Shown here in pieces: positions 34,163 through 43,923 of a stretch of 64,000 bases of DNA. Positions within the stretch are counted from its first letter, which is position 1; every line of letters begins with the position of its first letter. Source of the DNA: JAJTCH01 sp040386195 (GTDB taxonomy: Bacteria > Pseudomonadota > Alphaproteobacteria > Rickettsiales > UBA1997); the NCBI GenBank assembly GCA_040386195.1, contig JAZKFV010000021.1, forward strand, positions 11,489 through 75,488, in the 5' to 3' direction. Below the pieces are notes generated by a model. The model was not told where the DNA came from and searched no databases. It worked only from the letters and a program-made list of their open reading frames with translations. A program made the translations under genes and the position numbers.

Positions 34163-35896
34163 ATGACTAAGAATATTGATAATTCTGATATTAAAAATTC
34201 TCCAATTAACTCTGGTGATATAGGCTCTCGATTATTAGAAAAAAAAGTTATCTCTGAAGATCAATTAAATGTTGCTCTTAAAGAACAAATCAGAACTCAA
34301 AATAAAAAAACCATTGGCGCTATTTTGGTTGATATGGGCGTTATCAGTGAAGGCGCACTTGGTGAAATTTTGAACGAATCTTCCGGTATTAAAAAATTTG
34401 ATATCAAAGCTTCAATCATTGACCCAAGATTAGTCAAAAAAGTTTCCAAAGATTTTGCCACTCGCAATAAATTAATCCCAGTTTCTTACGCCAAAAATGA
34501 AGTGACTATCGCAATGTCCGATGTTTTTGATATTGTTGCGATTGATCAAGTTAAAAGATTTTTCCCACCTCATTTTGCCATTCATCCGGTCTATGCTTCC
34601 GAGCCTGATATTATACAAGCCATTGACCAATATTATGGTTATGAAATGTCAATCGAAGGAATTTTAAAAGAGATTGAGAGTGGTGATGTAACTGCTGATG
34701 AAAATCAGTTGAAAGGCGATTATAAAAGCCCGATGGTGCGCTTAGTTGATTCAATTTTAACTGACGCAGTTCATAGCGGCGCATCAGATTTGCACTTTGA
34801 ACCAGAAGCATTATTTCTGAGAATTCGTTATCGCATTGATGGCAAAATGGTGCAAATTAGAAGTATTCACAAAGATTATTGGTCATCAATTGCAGTTAGA
34901 ATTAAAATTATTTCAGGAATGAATATTGCTGAAAATAGAAAGCCGCAAGATGGTCGAATGAACTCCGAAATTTTAGGCAGAAAAATTGATTTTCGGGTTT
35001 CAACTCAGCCAACTATTCATGGCGAAAATATTGTGATGCGTATTTTGGATGAGAAAAAATCAATCCTTTCTTTAGAATCGCTTGGTTTTACAACTCACGG
35101 AATTAATTTAATCAAAAAACTTATCCAAAGACCAGAAGGCGTTATAATTATGACTGGCCCAACTGGCTCAGGCAAAACTACCACGCTTTATACTCTTCTT
35201 AATTATATCAACTCGATTGATAAAAATATTATGACTTTGGAAGATCCAGTCGAATATCGCATTCCACTGATCAGACAATCAAATATTAAAAGTGAAGTGG
35301 GAATGGATTTTGCTTCCGGTATCAGATCTTTACTCAGACAAGATCCGGATGTTATTTTGGTTGGAGAAATTAGAGATAAAGACACTGCCATCACCGCCAT
35401 TCAAGCCGCAATGACTGGTCACCAAGTTTATAGCTCGCTACATACTAACGACGCTCTTGGTGCAATTCCGCGTTTGATGAATATGGGAGTTCCCAATTAT
35501 TTAATGGGCGGCACTTTAATTTGCGTTATCGCACAAAGATTGGCTAGAAAAATTTGTATTCATTGCAAAGTTGAAGAACCAATCAGCACTTTTGATCGGC
35601 GCATCATTGGTGAAAAATATCATAATATTAAAAATTTATGCAAAGGCGCTGGCTGCGAAAAATGTGGTGGATCAGGTTATAAAGGGCGAATCGTTATCGC
35701 TGAAATTCTACCTTTTGATCGCGAGTTAGACGAATTAGTAGCCAATGGCACTAGTCGAAAAGATATGTATGATTACATTATTAAAAAAGGCTTTGTGCCT
35801 ATGGCTGAAGATGGAATTCAAAAAGTAATCAGCGGAGTTACTGATATTAAAGAATTAATGCGAGTGGTTGATATGACTGATCGGATTGATATTTAG
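34163..35896 (+). CDS. GspE/PilB-family secretion or pilus ATPase
   Basis: Hexameric cytoplasmic ATPase that drives type II secretion or type IV pilus assembly. It has 577 residues. The N-terminal MshEN-type domain (about 15-160) has SRLLEKKVISEDQLNVALKEQ and GAILVDMGVIS. The ATPase core shows GASDLHFEP, Walker A GPTGSGKTT (332-340), the Asp box LEDPVEYRI, Walker B VILVGEIRD and the His box. A zinc-binding set is present (CIHCK, then CKGAGCEKCGGSGY). No other pilus or secretion gene is adjacent, so whether it is gspE or pilB cannot be decided from context. Confidence 0.93.
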   Translation: MTKNIDNSDIKNSPINSGDIGSRLLEKKVISEDQLNVALKEQIRTQNKKTIGAILVDMGVISEGALGEILNESSGIKKFDIKASIIDPRLVKKVSKDFATRNKLIPVSYAKNEVTIAMSDVFDIVAIDQVKRFFPPHFAIHPVYASEPDIIQAIDQYYGYEMSIEGILKEIESGDVTADENQLKGDYKSPMVRLVDSILTDAVHSGASDLHFEPEALFLRIRYRIDGKMVQIRSIHKDYWSSIAVRIKIISGMNIAENRKPQDGRMNSEILGRKIDFRVSTQPTIHGENIVMRILDEKKSILSLESLGFTTHGINLIKKLIQRPEGVIIMTGPTGSGKTTTLYTLLNYINSIDKNIMTLEDPVEYRIPLIRQSNIKSEVGMDFASGIRSLLRQDPDVILVGEIRDKDTAITAIQAAMTGHQVYSSLHTNDALGAIPRLMNMGVPNYLMGGTLICVIAQRLARKICIHCKVEEPISTFDRRIIGEKYHNIKNLCKGAGCEKCGGSGYKGRIVIAEILPFDRELDELVANGTSRKDMYDYIIKKGFVPMAEDGIQKVISGVTDIKELMRVVDMTDRIDI

Positions 35897-35954
35897 AATT
35901 TAGTAAATAGATAGTGGGAAGTTAAAAGTTTTAATTATTTTTTTAAATAACAAA

Positions 35955-36350
35955 GTGCAATATAAATCAAATACTAGCGGAGTTGAAGTTTTAGTCAGCC
36001 CGGAATATGTCGACAGCCAAGTTCGCAACAATAATAGTTTTTTTGTTTGGGCATATCATGTTGAAATCGAAAATAAAAGTTCTGAAACTTTACAGCTGGT
36101 GAATCGTTATTGGAAAATTATCGACGAAACAGGTGTAGTTCAAGAAATTAGCGGTCTTGGCGCGGTTGGCGAACAACCAATTTTAGCTCCTAATGATAAT
36201 TTTAAATATAGCAGCGGCGTTCATTTGCGTCACCCTTCTGGAATTATGAGTGGTCATTACGGAATGAAAAGACCGAACGGAGAAATTATTAAAGTTGAAA
36301 TTCCAGCTTTTTCGTTAGATGTTCCCAGCCTCCAATCAGTAGTTAATTAG
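35955..36350 (+). CDS. apaG: ApaG-domain protein
   Basis: A 131-residue single immunoglobulin-like-fold protein of the ApaG/DUF525 family. Seen: VLVSPEYVDSQ, FFVWAYHVEIENKSSETLQLVNRYW-type strands, GLGAVGEQPILAPNDNF and HPSGIMSGHYGM. The biochemical role is unsettled (linked to divalent cation resistance in enterobacteria). The start is a GTG at 35955. Its 3' end overlaps the convergent lpxD by 8 bases. Confidence 0.93.
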   Translation: MQYKSNTSGVEVLVSPEYVDSQVRNNNSFFVWAYHVEIENKSSETLQLVNRYWKIIDETGVVQEISGLGAVGEQPILAPNDNFKYSSGVHLRHPSGIMSGHYGMKRPNGEIIKVEIPAFSLDVPSLQSVVN

Positions 36351-37380
36351 ATTTTTTGAACATTTGTAATAATTTAATATTCATCCGATGCCAATCTTTA
36401 ATCGGCATCGCTGGAATTCCACCAACTGACTGCATTGGCGCTATTGATTTACCAACTCCACTAGCGCCAGCAATTTTGGCTCCATCGCCGATTTCTATGT
36501 GACCAACAATATTAGCGCTGCCGCCAATTTGTACAAATTTACCAATCTTAGTGCTGCCGGCAATGGCGGCGCATCCAGCAATCACAGTTCCCTCACCAAT
36601 AATAACATTGTGACCAATTTGCACCATATTATCAATTTTCACCTGTTTGCCAATCACAGTATTACCAATTGCTCCGCGATCTATGCAAGTTCCAGCACCA
36701 ATCTCAGCAAAATCGCCAATCTCAACAATTCCCAGCTGAAGAATTTTTTGTAACTGACCATCATTATAAGCAAAACCAAAACCATCTTGCCCAATTTTTG
36801 CACCATTATGAATAATAACATTATCACCAATAAGACAATGCGAGATCGCCACTACAGCGTTTATGACAGTTGCGTGACCAATTTGGCAATCGTCCCCAAT
36901 CACACAATTAGCGCCAATAAAGCAGTTATTACCAATTTTAACATTTTCACCAATAATCGCTCCAGCCTTTATTATTGAGCCTTCGCCAATTATTGCTGAT
37001 TTGGCAATTACCGCTTGGGAAGAAATTTTTTCTGCCAAATCGTAATGTTTTTTATCATTATAAAATTGTGATAAAAATTTTCCGTAAGCAAAATATGGAT
37101 TAGCATTAACAATGGCGATCATTGTTTTTGGCGCTTTGCTCACTGATTTTTCTTCCATAAAACAAAAGCCTGCTTTGCTATCTAAAAATTTTTCTAAATA
37201 AGTTGCAGAGTGAAAAAATGAAATTTCATTTTCATTGGCATTTTCAATAGTGGCAACATCGTAAATTTTTTTGTTTAAATCATAGTTTGAATTTTCCGGC
37301 AATTTTGAGCCAGTAATTTCAAGCACTTGGGCTAAAGTAAAAAATTCTTTTTTTCGGCTAAAAAAGTTTTTATTGATCAT
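36343..37380 (-). CDS. lpxD: UDP-3-O-acylglucosamine N-acyltransferase
   Basis: Third step of lipid A synthesis, which implies an outer membrane with LPS. It has 345 residues. An N-terminal uridine-binding domain (about 10-105) is followed by a left-handed beta-helix made of many hexapeptide repeats (IGENVKIGNNCFIGANCVIG and so on). The catalytic histidine is in QIGHNVIIGEG, and the C-terminal helix has GIPAMPIKDWHRM. It is not next to fabZ/lpxA as in most genomes. Confidence 0.97.
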   Translation of the reverse strand: MINKNFFSRKKEFFTLAQVLEITGSKLPENSNYDLNKKIYDVATIENANENEISFFHSATYLEKFLDSKAGFCFMEEKSVSKAPKTMIAIVNANPYFAYGKFLSQFYNDKKHYDLAEKISSQAVIAKSAIIGEGSIIKAGAIIGENVKIGNNCFIGANCVIGDDCQIGHATVINAVVAISHCLIGDNVIIHNGAKIGQDGFGFAYNDGQLQKILQLGIVEIGDFAEIGAGTCIDRGAIGNTVIGKQVKIDNMVQIGHNVIIGEGTVIAGCAAIAGSTKIGKFVQIGGSANIVGHIEIGDGAKIAGASGVGKSIAPMQSVGGIPAMPIKDWHRMNIKLLQMFKKSN

Positions 37381-37460
37381 TTTATTTTTTAAAAATTGAT
37401 TTTTTGAGGTTTGTTTATAAGCTCCAACGCCTTTGTTATACTATTAATAAATTAAAAATA

Positions 37461-38576
37461 ATGTCAAAATTTTCTTTCAATTTAAAAGCCAGCGATGGCA
37501 ATGCTCGCAGAGGCGAAGTGCAAACTGCTCACGGCACAATTCAAACTCCAGCTTTTATGCCAGTTGGAACTTGCGCCACAGTTAAGGCAATGAAAAATGA
37601 TGATGTAAAAAAATCCGGCGCTGAAATTATTTTAGGAAATACTTATCATTTAATGCTGCGCCCTGGAGCTGATTTAATTGCCGAGCTTGGCGGTTTGCAT
37701 AAATTTATGAATTGGGACAAACCAATCTTAACTGATTCAGGAGGCTTTCAGGTTATGTCTTTGGCAGGTATTCGCAAAATAACTGATAATGGCGCTGAAT
37801 TTTCTTCACATATTGACGGCACAAAATATTTGCTAACTCCGGAATATTCGATGGAAATTCAACATAAATTAGGCAGCGATATCACCATGATTTTTGATGA
37901 ATGCATCGCTTATCCGGCAAGTGAGGAAGATGCGCGCAAAGCTATGACTCGCTCTCTGGCTTGGGCACAAAGATCAAAAGATGCTTTTGTTAAAAGAGAT
38001 GGTTATGGATTATTTGGCATTGTTCAAGGGGTGATTTATGAAAATCTGCGCAAAGAATCAGCTTTGGGATTAATTGATATTGGCTTTGATGGCTATGCAA
38101 TTGGCGGTTTGGCGGTTGGCGAAGGGCAAGAATTAATGTTTCAAACTCTTGATTTTACTACGCCATTTTTGCCTCAAGATAAACCGCGCTATTTAATGGG
38201 AGTTGGCAAACCTAGCGATATTATTGGCGCGGTAGCTCGTGGTGTTGATATGTTTGATTGTGTAATTCCAACTCGTTCAGGAAGAAATGGTCAGGCTTTT
38301 GTTGCTAGCGGAACGATTAATATTAAAAATGCCCGCTATAAAAACGATTCAAAACCATTAGAAGAAAATTGCGCTTGCACCGCTTGTCAAAACCACAGCC
38401 GCGCTTATTTGCATCATCTGGTTAAAGCCAATGAAATTTTAGGCGCAATGTTGATGACTGAGCATAATATTTTTTATTATCAAAGTTTGATGGGGAAAAT
38501 TAGAGAGGCAATTGAGAATGGAACTTTTAAACAATTGGTTGTCCAGCCGGGTTTGGCTCAGGATGATGCTCAGTAA
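37461..38576 (+). CDS. tgt: tRNA-guanine transglycosylase (bacterial)
   Basis: Exchanges G34 of GUN-anticodon tRNAs for preQ1. Starting at the ATG at 37461 gives 371 residues (MSKFSFNLKASDGNARRG); the upstream 19 codons are in frame but not conserved. Nucleophile motif LTDSGGFQVMSL and second Asp region VDMFDCVIPTRSGRNG are present. Zinc ligands are in CACTACQNHSRAYLHHL. It pairs functionally with queF at 13938. The last 50 bases overlap the 3' end of virB11 on the other strand. Confidence 0.97.
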   Translation: MSKFSFNLKASDGNARRGEVQTAHGTIQTPAFMPVGTCATVKAMKNDDVKKSGAEIILGNTYHLMLRPGADLIAELGGLHKFMNWDKPILTDSGGFQVMSLAGIRKITDNGAEFSSHIDGTKYLLTPEYSMEIQHKLGSDITMIFDECIAYPASEEDARKAMTRSLAWAQRSKDAFVKRDGYGLFGIVQGVIYENLRKESALGLIDIGFDGYAIGGLAVGEGQELMFQTLDFTTPFLPQDKPRYLMGVGKPSDIIGAVARGVDMFDCVIPTRSGRNGQAFVASGTINIKNARYKNDSKPLEENCACTACQNHSRAYLHHLVKANEILGAMLMTEHNIFYYQSLMGKIREAIENGTFKQLVVQPGLAQDDAQ

Positions 38577-39597
38577 TTGCATCTGCAACTGCTGATGCCT
38601 TATGAGCTTTGCGATTTTCCCAAGCTTTAAAATATATTTCCGAAACAAAGCGAACCCCTTTTTCACCGCGTTTTAGCTGCACAACAATATCAACAACATT
38701 TTTAATATAGCCGAGAATTTCCGATGGCGACATTCCTAATCCGGCTTGCATAACCATCAATTTGAGTTGCTCTAAAGCCATTTTTGGAGTGTCAGCGTGT
38801 AGAGTAGAAATTGACCCGGGATGACCAGTATTAATAGCGCGCAAAAAACTAAATGCTTCCGAACCGCGCAATTCACCAACAATAATTCGCTCTGGTCTTA
38901 AGCGCAGGCAAGCTTCAATCAAATCTTGAGTATTAACTTTTGCCCTACCCTGACCACCTTTGGAAGAAATCAGATGAACTCGATTGGGGTGAGTGTTCAG
39001 ATCAATTTCCCTTGCATCTTCAACAGTGATTAATCTTTCTTCGTGAGGAATGGTGCGAATCATCGCGTTGGTAAAAGTGGTTTTACCAGTTGAAGTTCCA
39101 CCTGAGATGATAATATTTTTTTTATATAAAACTGCCCGCTGTAAAAAATCTTTAATTCTTCCCAACCTCAATAGTTTCATTAAAATTAAATCGTTTTTAT
39201 CTTCAATGCTGCCAATTGACGCGCTGTTAAAAGCGCCCATTTTTTCATAATCATCCAAACTCCATTTGATGCTCGATTGTTTACGAATTGACATCACCAC
39301 ACAGCCAACTTCGCAAGCGGGCGGAAAAACAATTTGAATACGATAACCAGCCGGAAGAGTTGCTGATAAAAGCGGCTCTTCTTCACTAATTCTTTGTTCA
39401 GTTGATTGGGCAATTAGACGGGCGAGAGATTTTAAATGTTCAAAATCAAAAGCAGGCATTTCGTGGCGCACCATATCACCTTTAATTTCCACCCAAACTT
39501 CTCCGGGGCGATTAACTGATACTTCACTAACTCCCTCTTGATCGAGAATTTGTTTTAAAGGCAGAAGATAGGAATCTAACGCAGCAACACTTCTCAT
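38527..39597 (-). CDS. virB11: VirB11-type type IV secretion ATPase
   Basis: Hexameric ATPase that powers substrate transfer through a type IV secretion system. It has 356 residues. The N-terminal domain (LLPLKQILDQEGVSEVSVN) is typical. Walker A GGTSTGKTTF lies at 166-175, the Asp box is TVEDAREID, Walker B region is LRPERIIVGELRG, and the His box is STLHADTP. It is isolated between tgt and a porin, without other virB genes; a scattered T4SS is characteristic of Rickettsiales. It is the most plausible export engine for the effector-like proteins here. Confidence 0.94.
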   Translation of the reverse strand: MRSVAALDSYLLPLKQILDQEGVSEVSVNRPGEVWVEIKGDMVRHEMPAFDFEHLKSLARLIAQSTEQRISEEEPLLSATLPAGYRIQIVFPPACEVGCVVMSIRKQSSIKWSLDDYEKMGAFNSASIGSIEDKNDLILMKLLRLGRIKDFLQRAVLYKKNIIISGGTSTGKTTFTNAMIRTIPHEERLITVEDAREIDLNTHPNRVHLISSKGGQGRAKVNTQDLIEACLRLRPERIIVGELRGSEAFSFLRAINTGHPGSISTLHADTPKMALEQLKLMVMQAGLGMSPSEILGYIKNVVDIVVQLKRGEKGVRFVSEIYFKAWENRKAHKASAVADAITEHHPEPNPAGQPIV

Positions 39598-39617
39598 TTA
39601 AATTATTCCCAAAATTA

Positions 39618-41204
39618 CTAGAAGGAGAACAATAGACCAGCCAGAACAACGTAGCCACTATTATCCTTTAATTGTCTTTCTTTATTGGAAAGATTTGCTT
39701 GATCAATCGATATATTGCTGGCTTTTGGCTGGTTGGATACAAATTTATATTGAGTCACCTCAACATAAGGCATCAAACCTTTTGCCATTCTGTAATCAAC
39801 ACCAAAGGAAATGGCGTTATATTTATTTTCTTGGAAGTTACTATCCAAATAAGTGACACTTGCTGCAAAAGGACCAAACTGATATGCGGCACCGGCAGTA
39901 TAATAAGTGGCATCACTGAATTTTGTTGCGGCACTTCCGGCAGCACAAGTTTGGTTTGTTAAAAGCAAGGTTGGGTCATAGTCGCAAGAATAAGCTCCGG
40001 TTTTTGGTTGCAGAGATTTTCCCCAGTTACCATATGAAGCTCCAAATGTTGCTCCAAAATAACTTGCCATAAAGCCAAGATCATAAGCTTGCAAATTATT
40101 TCTTTGTATAACGGTGGAAGAGTTTTGTTCAAACTTACCAGTCTCACCGGTTGCAGAAAGGGCAAATCCTAAATTACCAAAGTTATCAGAATAGTTCACA
40201 GCATAGCTTATAGCTTGTTTAATATCGCCGCTATTATCACCAGAAATTGTCGCTGAGGTTCCGCTGGTTCCAGTATCAGGAGTGAAGCTGGCACCTAATT
40301 GCCAACCAGAAATTCTTGGTGTATAATAGCTGACTTTGCTGGCATCTTCTAAATCACCAAATTGTCCATCACGAATTTGGGAGTTGGTTTTATTTTTGTT
40401 GAATCCCAAATCATTATCACCAGAGCCAATATTATAATCGTTATCTGTCTCGCGGTTGTAAAAACCTTTGGCATAACCGCCATGAGCAATTGGCGCACGC
40501 GGAACCAGAATAAAGCGAGGAAGTTTGATATTGCCACAAGTGCCTCCAGCAGCTCCGGAAGCATTAACCCCAACCCCACCAGTACAAACTGCAGTTGAGC
40601 CTGCGGGCAAGCTACTACTATTTGCTAACATTGGCATGTTGATATATTCTAAATACTTACCATTAATACCACCAGCCCCACGTGCAAATGTTTCGGGACC
40701 AACTTTCATTTTGTGGTTCACTGCCGAGTTATTACCAAATTCTAATTTACCCATTCGTGATTCAGTAAAAATATAAGCCTTATCAGCGTTCACACCTTCA
40801 TTACGAGCTGAATTACTTGTGTTTCCCTGCAACTCTACAATTGCGCCATACTTCATTCCAAATTCATTGATACCAGCAACTTTGATATGTATTTCTGCTT
40901 CGTTAGTGAAATCAGGGTTGTTAGTCATTCTATTTTGAGTTCCGGTTTGATTACCAGAGCTATCCTCAATTATTGCTCCAGTTGATGGATTAACAGCAGC
41001 ATCGGGCAATCGATCTTTACTAAAAGCGCCATCTTCACTTCTAAAACCAGCATTAGCGTTTAAAAATCCACCAATAGTTACAACCGGAACTGGAGAAAAA
41101 CGGTCAGAATTAACTTGTTGATTGGCTTGCTGAGCATAGATATTTTTAGAAGATAAAATCAAAGACAATGACACTAAAACAGCTTTAAGAGAAAAGTTTT
41201 TCAT
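39618..41204 (-). CDS. Outer-membrane porin
   Basis: Starting at the ATG at 41204 gives 528 residues with a signal peptide (MKNFSLKAVLVSLSLILS, ending IYAQ). The mature part is Gly/Asn/Ser-rich with alternating aromatic/hydrophobic strands and ends in Phe (GLLFSF), the Bam recognition signature of beta-barrels. Features such as GGFLNANAGFRSEDG and MGKLEFGNNSAVNHKM recall Gram-negative general porins (Porin_4 group). One extracellular-loop-like stretch has two cysteines (TAVCTGGVG and GTCGNIKL). A gene 26 codons longer is possible but would hide the signal peptide. Confidence 0.88.
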   Translation of the reverse strand: MKNFSLKAVLVSLSLILSSKNIYAQQANQQVNSDRFSPVPVVTIGGFLNANAGFRSEDGAFSKDRLPDAAVNPSTGAIIEDSSGNQTGTQNRMTNNPDFTNEAEIHIKVAGINEFGMKYGAIVELQGNTSNSARNEGVNADKAYIFTESRMGKLEFGNNSAVNHKMKVGPETFARGAGGINGKYLEYINMPMLANSSSLPAGSTAVCTGGVGVNASGAAGGTCGNIKLPRFILVPRAPIAHGGYAKGFYNRETDNDYNIGSGDNDLGFNKNKTNSQIRDGQFGDLEDASKVSYYTPRISGWQLGASFTPDTGTSGTSATISGDNSGDIKQAISYAVNYSDNFGNLGFALSATGETGKFEQNSSTVIQRNNLQAYDLGFMASYFGATFGASYGNWGKSLQPKTGAYSCDYDPTLLLTNQTCAAGSAATKFSDATYYTAGAAYQFGPFAASVTYLDSNFQENKYNAISFGVDYRMAKGLMPYVEVTQYKFVSNQPKASNISIDQANLSNKERQLKDNSGYVVLAGLLFSF

Positions 41205-41283
41205 AGATTTTTCAGGTGAAATAAATTGCCGGACATTAATTAAATTCGATTGTAATTTATTGGCATTAAAGTTGAAATACAAT

Positions 41284-41340
41284 CATTAATTTAATGGTTA
41301 TTTTTAATCATTAATCATTAGCCATTAATCATTAATTACA
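41284..41340. repeat. Short tandem AATCATTA/ATTAATCA repeats
   Basis: Between the porin and folC starts, variants of CATTAAT occur about five times in a row (AATCATTAATCATTAGCCATT and on). It is the shared promoter region of the two divergent genes, so these could be simple slippage repeats or protein-binding sites. Confidence 0.6.
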
Positions 41341-42573
41341 TTGGTTTATCTACCTCACTTTCCAATTCCAAATAAAAATTCTATCAGCAATAATTCACCA
41401 GAAAAATTGCGTAAAATTTTATTAAAATTAGGCAACCCGCAAGACCAATTACCACCCACAATTCACATTGCCGGCACTAATGGTAAGGGTTCAACAGCAG
41501 CATTTTTAGCCAGCATTTTTCAAGCAGCAAATTATAAAACTCATATTTATACTTCACCTCATTTGCACCATTGCAACGAAAGAATTGTTGTGGCGAATAA
41601 TCAAATTGATGATGGCTATTTATATGAAATGTTGGAAGAAATTAGAATTACCGCCGGCGAAATTAATCTAACTTTATTCGAAGGATTAACTCTGGCTGCC
41701 ATTTTAGCATTTTCAAAAAACCCCGCCGATATTTGTATTATTGAAACCGGAATGGGCGGCAGAGTTGACGCAACCAATGTTATCGACAAAAAAATTGCCA
41801 CAATTTTAACTGCAATTTCTTTCGATCATCAAGAATTTTTAGGAAATAATTTGTTCGCAATTGCTTGTGAAAAATCGCACATTATGCGCCCAAATATTCC
41901 TTGTATTATCGCACCACAAAACCAAGAAATTATTACCGCAATTGAACAAAGAAGCGCAGAAATATCCAACCAATTAATTTATTTGGATAATGATTTACCA
42001 ATACCAAAACCAGCTTTGGAAGGCGCTCATCAATATGTAAACGCTGCTTTAGCAATCACAACCATCAACAATATTAGCGGTTTTAAAATTTCTCAAACCG
42101 ACATTAATAACGGTTTAAAAAATGTTAAATGGTCATCAAGATTAGAAAAATTAAATCATTCACTATTAAAACCAGATGATGAATTATGGATCGACGGAGC
42201 CCACAACCAAGCTGGTTTTGAAGTTTTGGCGAATTGGATTAGCGAAAAAATTGCTGATGACGAAACTAAAAAACCAAAAAGAAATTATTTAATCACCGGC
42301 TTTTCCAAAAACAAATCTAAACCAGAATTTTTTCTACCTTTCAAAGATATTATTGACTTTATTTGCACCGTCAGAGTTGCTGGCGAGCCAAACGCAGAAC
42401 AAGCTGAAGTGATATTAGAAAAAATTTTGGAAGCTGGAATTGAAGAAGTAAAAAATGAAGATGATTTATTTGACGCAATAAATTTTCTAGTAAATTTAGA
42501 TTCAGAAAACCCGTGCCGAATTATAATTTGCGGTTCGCTTTATTTGGCGAGGGATGTAAGAAACAAGTCGTAA
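41341..42573 (+). CDS. folC: Folylpolyglutamate synthase / dihydrofolate synthase
   Basis: Adds glutamate to folates. It has 410 residues from a TTG start at 41341; no ATG lies near the expected N-terminus. The P-loop is IHIAGTNGKGSTAAFL (about 39-54). Family motifs TSPHLHHCNERI, ETGMGGRVDATN and SFDHQEFLG are intact, as is LWIDGAHNQAGFEVL. The stop codon (TAA at 42571) lies inside the left arm of a 32-bp perfect inverted repeat. Confidence 0.95.
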   Translation: MVYLPHFPIPNKNSISNNSPEKLRKILLKLGNPQDQLPPTIHIAGTNGKGSTAAFLASIFQAANYKTHIYTSPHLHHCNERIVVANNQIDDGYLYEMLEEIRITAGEINLTLFEGLTLAAILAFSKNPADICIIETGMGGRVDATNVIDKKIATILTAISFDHQEFLGNNLFAIACEKSHIMRPNIPCIIAPQNQEIITAIEQRSAEISNQLIYLDNDLPIPKPALEGAHQYVNAALAITTINNISGFKISQTDINNGLKNVKWSSRLEKLNHSLLKPDDELWIDGAHNQAGFEVLANWISEKIADDETKKPKRNYLITGFSKNKSKPEFFLPFKDIIDFICTVRVAGEPNAEQAEVILEKILEAGIEEVKNEDDLFDAINFLVNLDSENPCRIIICGSLYLARDVRNKS

Positions 42574-42646
42574 GTGATAAGTCGTAAGTCGTAAGTTGAA
42601 CCGAGCTCGGATCGACTTACGACTTACGACTTATCACTTACGACTT
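42565..42646. repeat. 32-bp perfect inverted repeat between folC and dadA (bidirectional terminator?)
   Basis: Left arm 42565-42596 (starts AAGTCGTAAGTGATAAGTCG) and right arm 42615-42646 are exact reverse complements. The 18-base loop contains its own palindrome CCGAGCTCGG. Each arm is itself built of repeated (G)TAAGTCG units. The arms contain or touch the stop codons of both convergent genes. Confidence 0.95.
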
Positions 42647-43919
42647 AGATATACATCTCTTTTTCCATCTCTTCTAAGAATCCAAAATCATCACCAACAT
42701 CTTGTTGCAAAATAATATTAGAGATAATTCGGCAAGTGGCGAAGGATAAAGTCCAACCTAGCGAGCCGTGTCCGATATTTAAAAACAAATTACCATATTT
42801 TTTTGCCCGACAAACCAGCGGCAAACATTCCGGGCGATAAGGGCGAAAGCCTGACCATTCTTTAGCATTTTTTAAATCGCCATAATCGGAGTAAGTTTGG
42901 CGGATAACATCTTTCAAAAAATTAATATTTTTTTGATTAAAATTATTTTTAAAATTACAAACCTCAACCGTTCCTGCCGCTCTGAAAACCTTGCCCAGTT
43001 TGCTATAAACCACTTTATTTTCCGGATCAGTTAAAGCTAAATTCGGCGATAAAAATAATTCATCAGTTGGAATTGACAGGCTATAACCTTTGAGCGGATA
43101 AATTTTTGGATCAATTTTAATTCCTTTCAAAAGCGAATTACTAAAAGCGCCCAAACAATCTAAATAAGCATTACCAACAAAAACACCTTCAGTGGTGTTA
43201 ATTCCGGTAATTTTTTTGTGATTAGTTAAAAGATTTTTAACCTCACATTTATAATAAAATTTAACTCCTAATTTATTTTTACAAATCAATTCCAAACTCT
43301 TGATAAAAGCCAAACAATCACCGCTAGCATCGTCTTTAAAAAATATTCCACCTTTCAAAATTTGTTCATCAAAAATCTTAGTCAAAGTTGGTTCTTTTTT
43401 AACACATTCCTGCGCGCTTAAAATTTCTAAATTACAACCTAAAGATTTTTGCTGTTTAGCTTGAACAATCGCTTGATTAAATAATTTTTCATCACGATAA
43501 AAATGCAAAATGCCGCCTGATTTATAACAAAAATCAATCTTTTCTTTACTCAATATTTCAGCCAAAACTTGCCGGCTAAAAGCACCTAATTTCAGGGTTT
43601 TTTCAGCAATGATTTGTGATTTTTCTGCTTTAGAATTTTTAGAAAATTCCAGCGCCCAATTAAAAAACTGCCTGTTAGTTAAATCCGAAATTGACAAAAA
43701 AGAATTTGGCGTGATCGCCGCTTTTAAAAATGAAATCAAAGAATTTTTTGCCGCCCAAGGTTCACAGTGTGAAAAGCTAAGCTGCCCGCCATTCGCACCG
43801 CTGCAACCTGCCGCGCTTTCAGATTCCTTTTCCAAAACCACAACTTCGCATCCAGCTCGCGCCAAAAAATAAGCCGACAAAACTCCATTAATTCCTGATC
43901 CAAGAATAACTACTTTCAT
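42645..43919 (-). CDS. dadA: D-amino-acid dehydrogenase-like FAD oxidoreductase
   Basis: Starting at the ATG at 43919 gives 424 residues. The FAD motif VVILGSGINGVLSAYFLARAG is at the N-terminus, followed by the DAO-family CSGANGGQLSFSHCEPWA. The C-terminal GWTLSFATCRIISNII resembles the family GWT[ML]a-x2-g-[RK] ending. Substrate cannot be fixed by sequence; DadA oxidises D-Ala and other D-amino acids to keto acids, feeding the respiratory chain. A longer frame would overlap the upstream gene and is unlikely. The gene follows the cysteine-protease-like gene after 4 bases. Confidence 0.88.
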   Translation of the reverse strand: MKVVILGSGINGVLSAYFLARAGCEVVVLEKESESAAGCSGANGGQLSFSHCEPWAAKNSLISFLKAAITPNSFLSISDLTNRQFFNWALEFSKNSKAEKSQIIAEKTLKLGAFSRQVLAEILSKEKIDFCYKSGGILHFYRDEKLFNQAIVQAKQQKSLGCNLEILSAQECVKKEPTLTKIFDEQILKGGIFFKDDASGDCLAFIKSLELICKNKLGVKFYYKCEVKNLLTNHKKITGINTTEGVFVGNAYLDCLGAFSNSLLKGIKIDPKIYPLKGYSLSIPTDELFLSPNLALTDPENKVVYSKLGKVFRAAGTVEVCNFKNNFNQKNINFLKDVIRQTYSDYGDLKNAKEWSGFRPYRPECLPLVCRAKKYGNLFLNIGHGSLGWTLSFATCRIISNIILQQDVGDDFGFLEEMEKEMYI

Positions 43920-43923
43920 TTGA

